From the NCBI RefSeq assembly GCF_001426485.1, contig NZ_LMET01000001.1:232382-296381 (forward strand): 64,000 nt of DNA. The letters are read 5' to 3'. The stretch is from Aeromicrobium sp. Root472D3 (GTDB lineage: Bacteria; Actinomycetota; Actinomycetes; Propionibacteriales; Nocardioidaceae). Shown here piece after piece: positions 17,683 through 25,706 of the stretch. Position numbers and translations under genes: made by a program. Each line of letters starts with the position of its first letter. Within the stretch, counting starts at the first letter, position 1. The notes beneath the pieces were generated by a model that saw only the letters and a list, made by a program, of their open reading frames with translations, did not search any database and was not told the DNA's origin.

Positions 17683-18140
17683 CGAACCTCGACGACCAGC
17701 TCGACCTCGACGGGCGCGTCCAGGGGCAGGACCGGGACGCCGACGGCGCTGCGGGCATGCTGCCCGGCGTCGCCGAAGGCCGTGCCGAACAGCTCGCTGG
17801 CCCCGTTGGCGACGGCCGGCTGGCCCGTGAAGTCGGGCGTGCTCGCCACGAAGACCGTGGCCTTGACGACGCGCACGACCTCGTCGAGGTCGCCGACGAC
17901 CGACTTGACGGCCGCGATCGCGTTGAGCGCGCACTGGCGCGCGCAGTCGTACGCCAGCTGCGGGTCGACGCCGTCGCCGACCTTGCCGGTGGCGAGCAGC
18001 TCGCCCCCGCTCAGGGGCAGCTGCCCCGACGTGTAGACGTACGAGCCCGTGCGCACGGCCGGGACGTAGACCGCGACGGGCGCCGGCGCCTCGGGGACCG
18101 TGTGCCCGGCCTCGGCCAGCCGGCTCTCGACGGCCGACAT
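17679..18140 (-). CDS. RidA-family enamine/imine deaminase
   Basis: 153 residues. The YjgF/RidA fold is recognised from VRTGSYVYTSGQLPL, QLAYDCARQCALNAIAAVKSVVGDLDEVVRVVKATVFVAS and a C-terminal LPLDAPVEVELVVEVR. The group hydrolyses reactive 2-aminoacrylate-type intermediates; the conserved arginine of true RidA (in CARIQV...) is not evident in the C-terminal part here, so it may belong to the Rid6/7-like subgroup. Homologous to Rv3678c by position. Confidence 0.85.
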   Translation of the reverse strand: MSAVESRLAEAGHTVPEAPAPVAVYVPAVRTGSYVYTSGQLPLSGGELLATGKVGDGVDPQLAYDCARQCALNAIAAVKSVVGDLDEVVRVVKATVFVASTPDFTGQPAVANGASELFGTAFGDAGQHARSAVGVPVLPLDAPVEVELVVEVR

Positions 18141-18153
18141 CAGACCGTGCCCG

Positions 18154-18309
18154 TCATGCGACCGGACGCTTGAAGTAGGCGACCAGGTTCTCGGGGTTCA
18201 TGCCCGGCACGATCTGGACGAGCTCCCAGCCGTCCTGGCCGAAGTTGTCGAGGATCTGCTTCGTGGCGTGCACGAGGACCGGTGCGGTGAGGTACTCCCA
18301 TTTCGTCAT
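18154..18309 (-). CDS. DUF4177 small protein (Rv3678A-like)
   Basis: 51 residues, ATG 18309 to TGA 18154. The product begins MTKWEYLTAPV and continues with DNFGQDGWELVQIVPG and ends YFKRPVA. The FGxDGWELV core is the DUF4177 signature. It lies 13 bp before ridA and divergent from the Get3-like pair, exactly where mycobacteria carry Rv3678A. Function unknown. It is easy to miss because of its size. Confidence 0.85.
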   Translation of the reverse strand: MTKWEYLTAPVLVHATKQILDNFGQDGWELVQIVPGMNPENLVAYFKRPVA

Positions 18310-18416
18310 GCGCCGACTGTATCGGGCCTGTCGACCGCCTTCCCGACGCGACGAGCATCACGGCCCCACGGCCCGGATCGGGAGGCGATTTCCGGTGTCG
18401 TCGGTAGTCTCGAGAC

Positions 18417-19397
18417 GTGGCTCAATCGACCCAGCTCCATGTCGTCACCGGCAAGGGCGGCACCGGCAAGACGACGGTCGCCGCCGCGCTCGCGATGTCG
18501 CTGGCGGGCCGCGGCAAGAAGGTGCTGCTGTGCGAGGTCGAGGGGCGCCAGGGCATCGCGCAGCTGTTCGACGTGCCGCCGCTGCCCTACGAGGAGCGCC
18601 GGATCGCGGTGGGTCTCGGCGGTGGCGAGGTCTACGCGCTGGCGATCGACCCCGAGGCCGCGCTGCTCGAGTACCTCGCGATGTACTACCGCCTCGGTCG
18701 CGCCGGCAAGGCGCTCGACAAGTTCGGCATCATCGACTTCGCCACGACGATCGCGCCCGGCGTCCGCGACGTCCTGCTGACCGGCAAGGTCTACGAGGCG
18801 GCCCGCCGCCGCACGGGCGACCGCTACACGTACGACGCCGTCATCATGGACGCCCCGCCGACCGGCCGCATCACGCGCTTCCTCAACGTCAACTCCGAGG
18901 TCGCGGGCCTGGCGAAGGTCGGGCCGATCCGCCGTCAGGCCGACTCGATCATGGAGATGATGCGGGCGCCCGAGACGCACGTGCACCTCGTCACGGTGCT
19001 CGAGGAGATGCCGGTCCAGGAGACGATCGACGGCATCGCCGAGCTGACGTCCGAGCGGCTGCCCGTCGGCCACGTCGTGCTCAACCTCGTGCGCCCCTCG
19101 GTGCTGTCGGGCGACTCGCAGACCGCGCTGGCCGGCGCCTCCCTCGCGCCGGCGGCCGTCGCGAAGGCCATGGCGGGTGCCGGCCTGACCCGCGACACCG
19201 ACGCCGCGGCGGCGCTGATCGCCGGGGGCCGGGCCCACCTCGAGCGTCAGCACCTGCAGGACGCGCAGCGCGAGATCCTCGACGAGTGCGGCCGCCCCCT
19301 GGTGGAGCTGCCGCTGCTGAGCGACGGCATCGACCTCGGCGCGCTGTTCGAGCTCGCCGAGCAGCTCACCGACCTGCACGGGGGGACCGGACGATGA
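18417..19397 (+). CDS. bagA: Get3/ArsA-like ATPase A (BagA type)
   Basis: 326 residues, GTG start. Deviant Walker A is GKGGTGKTT at about residue 12, with the signature lysine (K before GGTGKT) that reaches across a Get3/ArsA dimer. MDAPPTGRITRFL is the Switch region. No zinc CxxC pair is visible. It overlaps the second ATPase by 4 bp. The mycobacterial pair Rv3679/Rv3680 (BagA/BagB) was described as a Get3-like complex; a role in membrane-protein targeting or stress resistance is inferred, while arsenite export is unlikely because no ars genes are near. Confidence 0.85.
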   Translation: MAQSTQLHVVTGKGGTGKTTVAAALAMSLAGRGKKVLLCEVEGRQGIAQLFDVPPLPYEERRIAVGLGGGEVYALAIDPEAALLEYLAMYYRLGRAGKALDKFGIIDFATTIAPGVRDVLLTGKVYEAARRRTGDRYTYDAVIMDAPPTGRITRFLNVNSEVAGLAKVGPIRRQADSIMEMMRAPETHVHLVTVLEEMPVQETIDGIAELTSERLPVGHVVLNLVRPSVLSGDSQTALAGASLAPAAVAKAMAGAGLTRDTDAAAALIAGGRAHLERQHLQDAQREILDECGRPLVELPLLSDGIDLGALFELAEQLTDLHGGTGR

Positions 19398-20602
19398 CCG
19401 GCAAGGCCCACACCAGCCCGCCCGCCCGCAAGGGCCGCACCTCGCCCCGCGGCGGCACGAGCGGACGGAGCGCCCCGTCGACGGGCGGGGCGCTCGACGT
19501 CGACGCGCTGCTCGACGACCGCACGACCGAGATCGTCGTGTGCTGCGGATCGGGCGGCGTCGGCAAGACCACGACCGCCGCCGCGCTGGCGCTGCGCGCC
19601 GCCGAGAAGGGCCGATCGGTCTGCGTGCTGACGATCGACCCGGCCCGCCGGCTCGCGCAGTCGATGGGCCTGACGGAGCTCGACAACACGCCGCGGCCCG
19701 TCAAGGGCGCGGCGCTCGACGGTGGCTCGCTCGACGCCATGATGCTCGACATGAAGCGCACGTTCGACGAGGTCGTCGAGCAGCACGCGACGCCCGAGAA
19801 GGCCGCGCAGATCCTGACCAACCCGTTCTACGTCGCCCTCTCCAGCTCGTTCGCGGGCACGCAGGAGTACATGGCCATGGAGAAGCTCGGTCAGCTGCAC
19901 GCGACGGGCCAGTGGGACCTCATCGTCGTCGACACCCCGCCGTCGCGCTCGGCGCTCGACTTCCTCGACGCCCCCGACCGGCTGTCGTCGATGCTCGACG
20001 GTCGCTTCATCAAGCTGCTGCTGGCGCCCGCCAAGGGGCCCGCCCGGCTCATCAGCGCCGGTTTCGGCATCGTGACGAGCGCGCTCAACAAGATCCTCGG
20101 CGCGCAGGTGCTGACCGACATGCAGACGTTCATCGCCGCCTTCGACACGCTGTTCGGCGGGTTCCGCCAGCGGGCCGAGGGCACCTACGCGCTGCTGCAG
20201 GCGCAGGGCACCGCGTTCGTCGTCGTGGCGGCACCCGAGCCCGCCGCGATGCGCGAGGCCTCGTACTTCGTCGAGCGGCTGGCCGGCGAGGGCATGCCGC
20301 TGGCGGGCCTCGTCGTCAACCGCGTGCACGAGACCGGGGCCGACGGCATCACGGCCGTCGACGCCGAGTCGGCGGCCCGCAAGCTCGACGACGCTGGCAC
20401 CGCCGACGAGCGCGCCACCGGCGAGCTGCTGACGATCCACGCCGAGCGCATGCGCGTCTCGGCCCGCGAGGAGCGTCTCAAGCGACGCTTCTCGGCGGCC
20501 CACCCCGGCGTGCCGACGGTGTCGGTCGCCGCGCTGGCCGGCGACGTGCACGACCTCGACGGGCTGCGCCGCATCGGCGACCTGCTGGCCGGCGAGGACT
20601 AG
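19394..20602 (+). CDS. bagB: Get3/ArsA-like ATPase B (BagB type)
   Basis: 402 residues from ATG 19394. A 45-residue polar extension rich in Ser/Thr/Arg precedes the ATPase. Walker A is CGSGGVGKTTTAAALALR: the phosphate-loop lysine is kept but the signature lysine of the Get3/MinD class is replaced by Ser. Other motifs are LTIDPARRLAQSMGL (Switch I-like) and LIVVDTPPSRSALDFLDAP (Switch II). With BagA it should form a heteromeric ATPase in which only one partner supplies the cross-dimer lysine. It ends 1 bp before the convergent wblA stop. Confidence 0.85.
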   Translation: MTGKAHTSPPARKGRTSPRGGTSGRSAPSTGGALDVDALLDDRTTEIVVCCGSGGVGKTTTAAALALRAAEKGRSVCVLTIDPARRLAQSMGLTELDNTPRPVKGAALDGGSLDAMMLDMKRTFDEVVEQHATPEKAAQILTNPFYVALSSSFAGTQEYMAMEKLGQLHATGQWDLIVVDTPPSRSALDFLDAPDRLSSMLDGRFIKLLLAPAKGPARLISAGFGIVTSALNKILGAQVLTDMQTFIAAFDTLFGGFRQRAEGTYALLQAQGTAFVVVAAPEPAAMREASYFVERLAGEGMPLAGLVVNRVHETGADGITAVDAESAARKLDDAGTADERATGELLTIHAERMRVSAREERLKRRFSAAHPGVPTVSVAALAGDVHDLDGLRRIGDLLAGED

Positions 20603-20603
20603 C

Positions 20604-20861
20604 TCAGACGGCGACCGAGAGGACGCTGCGCCAGGCCGTCACGTTGGGACGTCGACGCAGCAGCGCACGGCGCTCACGCTCCGTCATGCCACCCCACACG
20701 CCCCACTCGATGCGGTTGTCGAGCGCCTCGGCCAGGCACTCGGCCCGCACCTCGCACGTCCCACAGACCTGCTTGGCGCGGTTCTGCTCCGCGCCCTTCA
20801 CGAACAGGGCATCTGACTTGCCCCGACACGCGGCATCGGCCGCCCAGTTTTCGTTCCACAT
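20604..20861 (-). CDS. wblA: WhiB-family iron-sulfur regulator WblA/WhiB4
   Basis: 85 residues from ATG 20861, preferred because GGGGAGG lies 6 nt upstream; the frame is open to 20909 without a better site. Four cysteines follow the Wbl pattern (AAC...VCGTCEVRAEC), and DALFVKGAEQNRAKQVC plus DNRIEWGVWGGMTERERRALLRRRP are the WhiB4/WblA signature. The protein binds a 4Fe-4S cluster and is redox-responsive; WblA controls antibiotic production and development in Streptomyces and WhiB4 the oxidative stress response in mycobacteria. Divergent from ponA. Confidence 0.93.
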   Translation of the reverse strand: MWNENWAADAACRGKSDALFVKGAEQNRAKQVCGTCEVRAECLAEALDNRIEWGVWGGMTERERRALLRRRPNVTAWRSVLSVAV

Positions 20862-20957
20862 GATGAACCTCCCCGAGACCGGCCCGTTGGCCGAAGTTGG
20901 TTGGTACAAATGTAGGAAATAGGTCCTGCCGGCGTCAGAGCGTTAGTAGTCATTTTC

Positions 20958-20977
20958 TCTAGTCCCGAAGGACTAGA
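20958..20977. promoter_or_regulatory. Hairpin with UUCG/CGAA loop in the wblA-ponA region
   Basis: TCTAGTCC-CGAA-GGACTAGA is a perfect 8-bp stem. Read on the wblA strand the loop is TTCG closed by C-G, the very stable C(UUCG)G tetraloop. AGTCCCGAA (20961-20969) also equals the right half of the DosR/DevR box. It lies about 100 bp before wblA and 52 bp before ponA, so it may be part of either 5' leader. Confidence 0.5.
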
Positions 20978-21028
20978 CACGTTGTCGCTGCCGGGTTCGG
21001 CTGGCCCCCGTCCCGTACGCTGATCGCC

Positions 21029-23215
21029 ATGGCCTCGAAGGATTTTCGCGACTCCCTGCGCCGCGCAGCGCAGTCCGAGACGCACAGCAGACGCAAGCCC
21101 GTACTCGTCGGGGCGATGGCTCGCCTGTCGGCGCTCGCCGGACTGCTGGTCGCGCTGATCCTGATCCCGACCACCGCGATCGTCGCGATGACCACCAGCA
21201 AGGTCACCGACGACGTGCTGTCGCTGCCCCTGACGCTCGAGGACCAGCCCAACGCGCAGACGTCGCGCCTGCTCGCCTCCAACGGCGAGCTGATCGCGTA
21301 CTTCTACAACGAGAACCGCCAGGACGTCCCCCTCGCCGACATCGCTCCCGTCATGCAGGACGCGATCCTGTCGATCGAGGACGCCCGCTTCTACGAGCAC
21401 GGCGCGCTCGACCTCAAGGGCACGATGCGCGCCCTGGTCAACAACGCGGCCGAGGGCCAGACCCAGGGCGGATCGTCGATCACGCAGCAGCTCGTCAAGC
21501 TGACGCTGCTGTCGCAGGCCACGACCAAGGAGCAGCAGCGCGCGGCGACCAAGCAGTCGGCGGCGCGCAAGATCCGCGAGCTCAAGCTCGCGATCGAGTA
21601 CGAGGAGAAGCACTCCAAGAAGGAGATCCTCGAGCGCTACCTCAACCTGGCCTACTTCGGCGACGGCTCGTACGGCATCAGCGCCGCCGCGGCCCACTAC
21701 TTCTCCAAGACCCCCGCCGAGCTCAACGCGCGTCAGGCGGCGACGCTCGCGGGCCTGGTCAAGAACCCCGTCGACCTCGACCCCAACGTCTACCCCGAGA
21801 AGGCCCTGCAGCGCCGCAACACGGTGCTGGCGGTCATGGCACGCCTCGGCAAGATCCCCACCGCCGAGGCCGAGAAGTACCAGTCGGCCGGCCTGGGACT
21901 CAAGCTCACCGAGTTCCCCAACGGCTGCCTCGGCGTCACGGGCGAGTTCTCGTGCGACTACGCCCGCCAGTGGCTGCTCGCGCAGCCCGCGCTCGGCGCC
22001 ACGGTCGAGGAGCGCCGCGCCAAGCTCGAGCGCGGCGGACTGACGATCAAGTCCAACATCGACCTCAGCATGCAGTCGGCCGCCGACAGCGCCGTCACCT
22101 CGACGGTCAAGGCCACCGACGAGGCCATCGCGGCCCTCGCGATGGTCGAGCCCGGCACCGGCAAGGTGCGCGCCGTCGCCCAGTCGCGTCCGATGGGTCG
22201 CAGCAAGAAGGCCGGCGAGTCGTTCATCAACTTCGTCGTCCCCACGGCCTACGGGCAGTCGGGCGGCTTCCCGGCCGGCTCGACGTTCAAGATGTTCACG
22301 GTCGCCGCGGCGCTCAAGAACGGCATCGACGTCTCGCAGGCCTACAACTCGCCCAAGAGCATGACGATGCCGGCCGGCACCTACACGACGTGCGACGGTC
22401 TCAGCACCAGCGAGTGGAAGGTCAACAACTCCACGACGTCGGGACGCAAGAACATGTACACCGGCACCCGCGAGTCGGTGAACACCTACTTCTCGCAGCT
22501 CGAGAAGCAGGCGGGCCTGTGCAACACGGTCCGCGCCGCGGAGTCGATGGGCATCAAGGTGCGCGACGAGGACCAGGTGGGGCCGTTCACCCTCGGCGTC
22601 ACCGACGTCAGCCCCCTCGACATGGCCACCGCCTACGCCACCCCGGCCTCGGGCGGCATGTACTGCAAGCCGCGCCCCGTCGACGAGATCCTCGACTCGA
22701 GCGGCCAGCTGGTCAAGAAGTTCGAGCCCAGCTGCAAGCGCGCCATGACCAAGGAGCAGGCCGCGCAGATCAACGACATCCTGCGCGGCGTGCAGGAGCG
22801 TGGAGGCTTCGGCTTCTCCAACGGCACGGGCCTCAGCGTCCCGTCGGCCGCCAAGACCGGAACCGCCCAGGACAACAAGGCCGTCTGGTACTCGGGCTAC
22901 ACGCCCGAGCTCGCGACGGCCTCGATGATCGCCGGCGTCGTCACCAACAACAAGGACGAGGCGCTCAACGGCCGGCCCAAGTCGCTGGCCGGTGTCACGA
23001 TCAACGGCAACCTGCTGAACTTCAACGCCGTCGGCGGATCGTCGCTGGCCGGCCCCATGTGGGCCAAGGCGATGCAGAAGATCCAGTCGAGCCTGACGCC
23101 GGTCAACTTCGACACGCCGCCCAAGCGCCAGCCCGTCGCCCAGGCTCCGGCCAAGAAGAACGACGACGACAACAACGACCGGCGCGGCGGCGGAGGCCGC
23201 GACCGCGACCGCTGA
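21029..23215 (+). CDS. ponA2: Class A penicillin-binding protein (PonA2-like)
   Basis: 728 residues. A basic N-terminus and one signal anchor (about 30-55) lead to a transglycosylase domain with IEDARFYEHGALDLKGTMRA (catalytic Glu near 117) and GGSSITQQLVK. The transpeptidase domain has the active-site serine in AGSTFKMF (near 417), SVN (near 482) and KTGTAQ (near 609). It polymerises and cross-links peptidoglycan. The tail is Lys/Asp/Arg-rich with no PASTA domain, unlike mycobacterial PonA2, although position next to whiB4 matches Rv3682. Confidence 0.94.
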   Translation: MASKDFRDSLRRAAQSETHSRRKPVLVGAMARLSALAGLLVALILIPTTAIVAMTTSKVTDDVLSLPLTLEDQPNAQTSRLLASNGELIAYFYNENRQDVPLADIAPVMQDAILSIEDARFYEHGALDLKGTMRALVNNAAEGQTQGGSSITQQLVKLTLLSQATTKEQQRAATKQSAARKIRELKLAIEYEEKHSKKEILERYLNLAYFGDGSYGISAAAAHYFSKTPAELNARQAATLAGLVKNPVDLDPNVYPEKALQRRNTVLAVMARLGKIPTAEAEKYQSAGLGLKLTEFPNGCLGVTGEFSCDYARQWLLAQPALGATVEERRAKLERGGLTIKSNIDLSMQSAADSAVTSTVKATDEAIAALAMVEPGTGKVRAVAQSRPMGRSKKAGESFINFVVPTAYGQSGGFPAGSTFKMFTVAAALKNGIDVSQAYNSPKSMTMPAGTYTTCDGLSTSEWKVNNSTTSGRKNMYTGTRESVNTYFSQLEKQAGLCNTVRAAESMGIKVRDEDQVGPFTLGVTDVSPLDMATAYATPASGGMYCKPRPVDEILDSSGQLVKKFEPSCKRAMTKEQAAQINDILRGVQERGGFGFSNGTGLSVPSAAKTGTAQDNKAVWYSGYTPELATASMIAGVVTNNKDEALNGRPKSLAGVTINGNLLNFNAVGGSSLAGPMWAKAMQKIQSSLTPVNFDTPPKRQPVAQAPAKKNDDDNNDRRGGGGRDRDR

Positions 23216-23230
23216 CCGACCCGGTGGGGG

Positions 23231-23692
23231 TCAGGCGCCGAGCTGGCGCTTGACCTCCGCCGCGACGGCACCGCCGTCGGCGCGTCCCTTCACCTGCGGC
23301 GAGACGATGCCCATGACGCGTCCCATCGCCTTCATGCCCTCGCCGGCGGCACCCGCCGACTCGACGGCCGCGGTCACGACCGCAGCGATCTCGTCGGCGC
23401 CCATCTGCTCGGGCAGGTACTCGGCGAGGATCTCGGCCTCGGCCGTCTCCTTCCGGGCCAGCTCGGGCCGGTCGCCCTCCGTGAACGCCGTCGCGGCCTC
23501 GCGGCGCTTCTTGGCCTCGGCGCCCAGCACCGTCAGGACGTCGTCGTCCGTCAGCTCCTTGACCTGCTTGCCCGACACCTCGGCATTCGTGATCGCGGTG
23601 AGCACCATGCGCAGGGTCGACGTGCGCAGGGCGTCGCGGGCCTTCATCGAGGCGGTGAGATCGGCGTGGAGCTGGTCCTTGAGGGCTGACAT
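23231..23692 (-). CDS. GatB/YqeY domain protein
   Basis: 153 residues. MSALKDQLHADLTASMKARDALRTSTLRMVLTAI and the later ILAEYLPEQMGADEI...MGRVMGIVSPQVKGRADG are the full-length YqeY pattern, related to the tail domain of tRNA amidotransferase GatB. A tRNA-linked role is suggested by the family, but free-standing members are uncharacterised. Convergent with ponA (15-bp gap) and divergent from the phosphoesterase. Confidence 0.93.
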   Translation of the reverse strand: MSALKDQLHADLTASMKARDALRTSTLRMVLTAITNAEVSGKQVKELTDDDVLTVLGAEAKKRREAATAFTEGDRPELARKETAEAEILAEYLPEQMGADEIAAVVTAAVESAGAAGEGMKAMGRVMGIVSPQVKGRADGGAVAAEVKRQLGA

Positions 23693-23753
23693 GGCTCCAG
23701 TCTCCCACCGCCGTCACACCGCCCCTCGGGTGCGCCTGTGACAGGGTGGGCGC

Positions 23754-24668
23754 ATGCGTCCCCTCCTGTGGCCCGTCGCCGCCGCGGCGGCCGGCCTGGC
23801 GTACTCCGTCGCCGAGACGCGGGCGTTCACGCTGCGCACCGCGACCGTCCCGGTGCTCGCTCCCGGATCGGCCCCGCTGCGCGTCCTGCACCTGTCCGAC
23901 ACGCACATGACGCCCGGCCAGCACCGCAAGCAGCGGTGGCTCCGGGGGCTCGCCGAGCTGCGGCCCGACCTCGTCGTCAACACGGGTGACAACCTGGCCC
24001 ACCTCGACGCCGTCCCGTCGGTGCTGCGCGCCTACGGCGACCTGCTCGACGTGCCGGGCGTCTTCGTGTTCGGCTCGAACGACTACTTCTCGCCCGTCCG
24101 CAAGAACCCGGCCAAGTACCTGACGGGCGGCACGGGTGTGAGCTCGGCGGGGACGTCCGCGCGTCCGCGCGACCTGCCGTTCGACGAGCTGCGCGCGGCG
24201 TTCACGCAGCGCGGGTGGGTCGACCTCAACAACCGGGGCGCGGACCTCGAGGTGGCCGGGCGCCGCCTGTCGTTCGCGGGCGTCGACGACCCGCACCTGG
24301 AGTACGACGTGCTCGACGACCGCCCGGCCGATCTCACGGCCGATCTGGCGATCGGGGTGGCGCACGCCCCCTACCTGCGGGTGCTCGACCACTGGAACCG
24401 CTCGGGCTACCCGCTGATCATGGCCGGGCACACGCACGGCGGACAGCTGCGCATCCCGTTCTACGGCGCCCTCGTGACCAACTGCGACCTCGATCGGGCC
24501 CGCGCCCGCGGCCTGCACACGCACCGCACCGACGGCCACGACCCGTCGTGGCTGCACGTCTCGGCGGGCCTCGGGACGTCCCCGCACGCGCCCGTGCGCT
24601 TCGCGTGCCGCCCCGAGGCAACACTGCTCACCCTCACTGGGATAGACTCGTCCGGTTCCCTCTCGTAG
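23754..24668 (+). CDS. Metallophosphoesterase (Rv3683/YkuE-like)
   Basis: 304 residues. After a hydrophobic N-terminus (LLWPVAAAAAGLAYSVAE) come the calcineurin-like motifs HLSDTHM, NTGDNL, GSNDY (standing for GNHD) and GHTHGGQLRIP, which bind two metal ions. YkuE-type members act on membrane-associated phosphoesters; the exact substrate is unknown. Note GSND in place of the usual GNHD: Asn and Asp persist but His is replaced by Asn-Asp spacing. It is followed after 29 bp by tRNA-Pro. Confidence 0.88.
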   Translation: MRPLLWPVAAAAAGLAYSVAETRAFTLRTATVPVLAPGSAPLRVLHLSDTHMTPGQHRKQRWLRGLAELRPDLVVNTGDNLAHLDAVPSVLRAYGDLLDVPGVFVFGSNDYFSPVRKNPAKYLTGGTGVSSAGTSARPRDLPFDELRAAFTQRGWVDLNNRGADLEVAGRRLSFAGVDDPHLEYDVLDDRPADLTADLAIGVAHAPYLRVLDHWNRSGYPLIMAGHTHGGQLRIPFYGALVTNCDLDRARARGLHTHRTDGHDPSWLHVSAGLGTSPHAPVRFACRPEATLLTLTGIDSSGSLS

Positions 24669-24697
24669 GGGATGCACGAGAGCAACACCAGCACCAT

Positions 24698-24774
24698 CGG
24701 GCTGTGGCGCAGTTTGGTAGCGCGCGTCGTTCGGGACGACGAGGCCGCAGGTTCAAATCCTGTCAGCCCGACCA
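24698..24774 (+). tRNA. tRNA-Pro (anticodon CGG)
   Basis: 77 nt including an encoded CCA. Acceptor arms are CGGGCTG and CAGCCCG, the D-arm stem is GCGC/GCGC, the anticodon stem CGTCG/CGACG encloses TTCGGGA with anticodon CGG at 24732-24734, and the T-arm is GCAGG-TTCAAAT-CCTGT. All stems pair. It decodes CCG, the most frequent proline codon expected in this GC-rich genome. Confidence 0.97.
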
Positions 24775-24785
24775 GCACCACACAT

Positions 24786-24823
24786 CGAGGCCCCGGGTCT
24801 GCGTCAGCAGGCCCGGGGCCTCG
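24786..24823. terminator. Strong hairpin after tRNA-Pro
   Basis: CGAGGCCCCGGG and CCCGGGGCCTCG form a perfect 12-bp stem around a 14-nt loop, 11 bp after the tRNA. No long T-run follows, as is common for actinobacterial terminators. Confidence 0.75.
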
Positions 24824-24862
24824 TCGTGTGGTCGGCGGTGGACGTCGATCGGGCCTGTGACG

Positions 24863-24879
24863 TGACACACCCTGTGTCA
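24863..24879. promoter_or_regulatory. Perfect palindrome TGACACA-CCC-TGTGTCA
   Basis: Seven-base arms around CCC, ending 10 bp before the ATG of the membrane protein at 24890. The position suits an operator overlapping the start of transcription or the leader. The regulator is unknown. Confidence 0.5.
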
Positions 24880-24889
24880 AACTGACGGC

Positions 24890-25693
24890 ATGGTGGACGG
24901 ACAGGGATCGGATCCCGCGAAGCGGGTCGTCAAGCGGGTGGTCAAGAAGACCGTCGTGCGACCGTCCGCGTCGTCGTCGCCCGCCCCGGCAGACCCGGCA
25001 CCCAAGCCGGCGGTCCGCTACGGGCGACCGGTCGCGACCGCGTCCCGTCCGTCCCAGGGGGCCGCGACGCCGGCGACCAGGACGACGGCCAAGGCCAAGG
25101 TCGCAGCGCCGCCCGCCCGGCCCACGGCGCCGAAGATCAAGCGCCAGGCGCCCTCGGTCGACGTGCGCGCCAAGGTCGCCGGCGCGCGTGACGTCGCAGG
25201 TCGCGCCTGGTGGGCCGTCGCCGACACGACCACCGACGCGGCACGTGCGACCGGACGCTTCACGGCTGCCCGTGCCCGCACCGTTGCCGCGTGGCGCCTG
25301 CCGCACCTCAACCCCTACCTCGCCTCGGTCGTCACCGGCGCGGTCGTGGGCCTGCTCGCGGTGCTGCTCGGCGCCGCGGCCCTGTCGCTGTTCTCGGCCG
25401 TCCGCGGCGTGTCGTCGGGTGGCGGCCTGTGGGGCGGTCTCGCCTTCGCCGCCGTCGCGGTCGTCTGCGCAGTCGCCGGCGAGGCGCTGCTGCGGGGCTT
25501 CGGCACGCAGGCCGCTCGCCTCACGAGCGTGCTCGCGGTGATCCTGACGATCATCGCGATGCTCGGCCTGTTCCTCGACCTGGTCGACGGCACCCTGGGC
25601 CTCGTGCTGCTGCCCCTGATCGGCGTCGCGGCGTACGCCCTCGCGCACTGGCTCGTCGACCTCGCGGAGAACACGCCCTCGCTCGTCGAGTGA
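24890..25693 (+). CDS. Membrane protein with long basic Pro/Ala-rich N-terminus
   Basis: 267 residues. The first 140 are hydrophilic and low in complexity: KRVVKRVVKKTVVRPSASSSPAPADPAPKPA, then many Ala, Thr, Arg and Lys. Four hydrophobic segments follow (about 145-165, 182-203, 212-232, 235-255). No family is recognised. The N-terminal part could bind nucleic acid or the inner membrane surface. It has no operon partner and an upstream palindrome at 24863-24879. Confidence 0.8.
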   Translation: MVDGQGSDPAKRVVKRVVKKTVVRPSASSSPAPADPAPKPAVRYGRPVATASRPSQGAATPATRTTAKAKVAAPPARPTAPKIKRQAPSVDVRAKVAGARDVAGRAWWAVADTTTDAARATGRFTAARARTVAAWRLPHLNPYLASVVTGAVVGLLAVLLGAAALSLFSAVRGVSSGGGLWGGLAFAAVAVVCAVAGEALLRGFGTQAARLTSVLAVILTIIAMLGLFLDLVDGTLGLVLLPLIGVAAYALAHWLVDLAENTPSLVE

Positions 25694-25706
25694 GACCGGG
25701 AGGACG

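Noticed and set aside
18417..20602. Arsenite efflux ATPase
   Set aside because: No arsB, arsC or arsR nearby, and the pair matches the mycobacterial Get3-like genes in order and sequence.
20950..20980. Complete DosR box
   Set aside because: Only the right half AGTCCCGAA matches; the left half does not.
24698..24890. Integration site at tRNA-Pro
   Set aside because: The tRNA is intact, and no integrase or second copy of its 3' end is seen.
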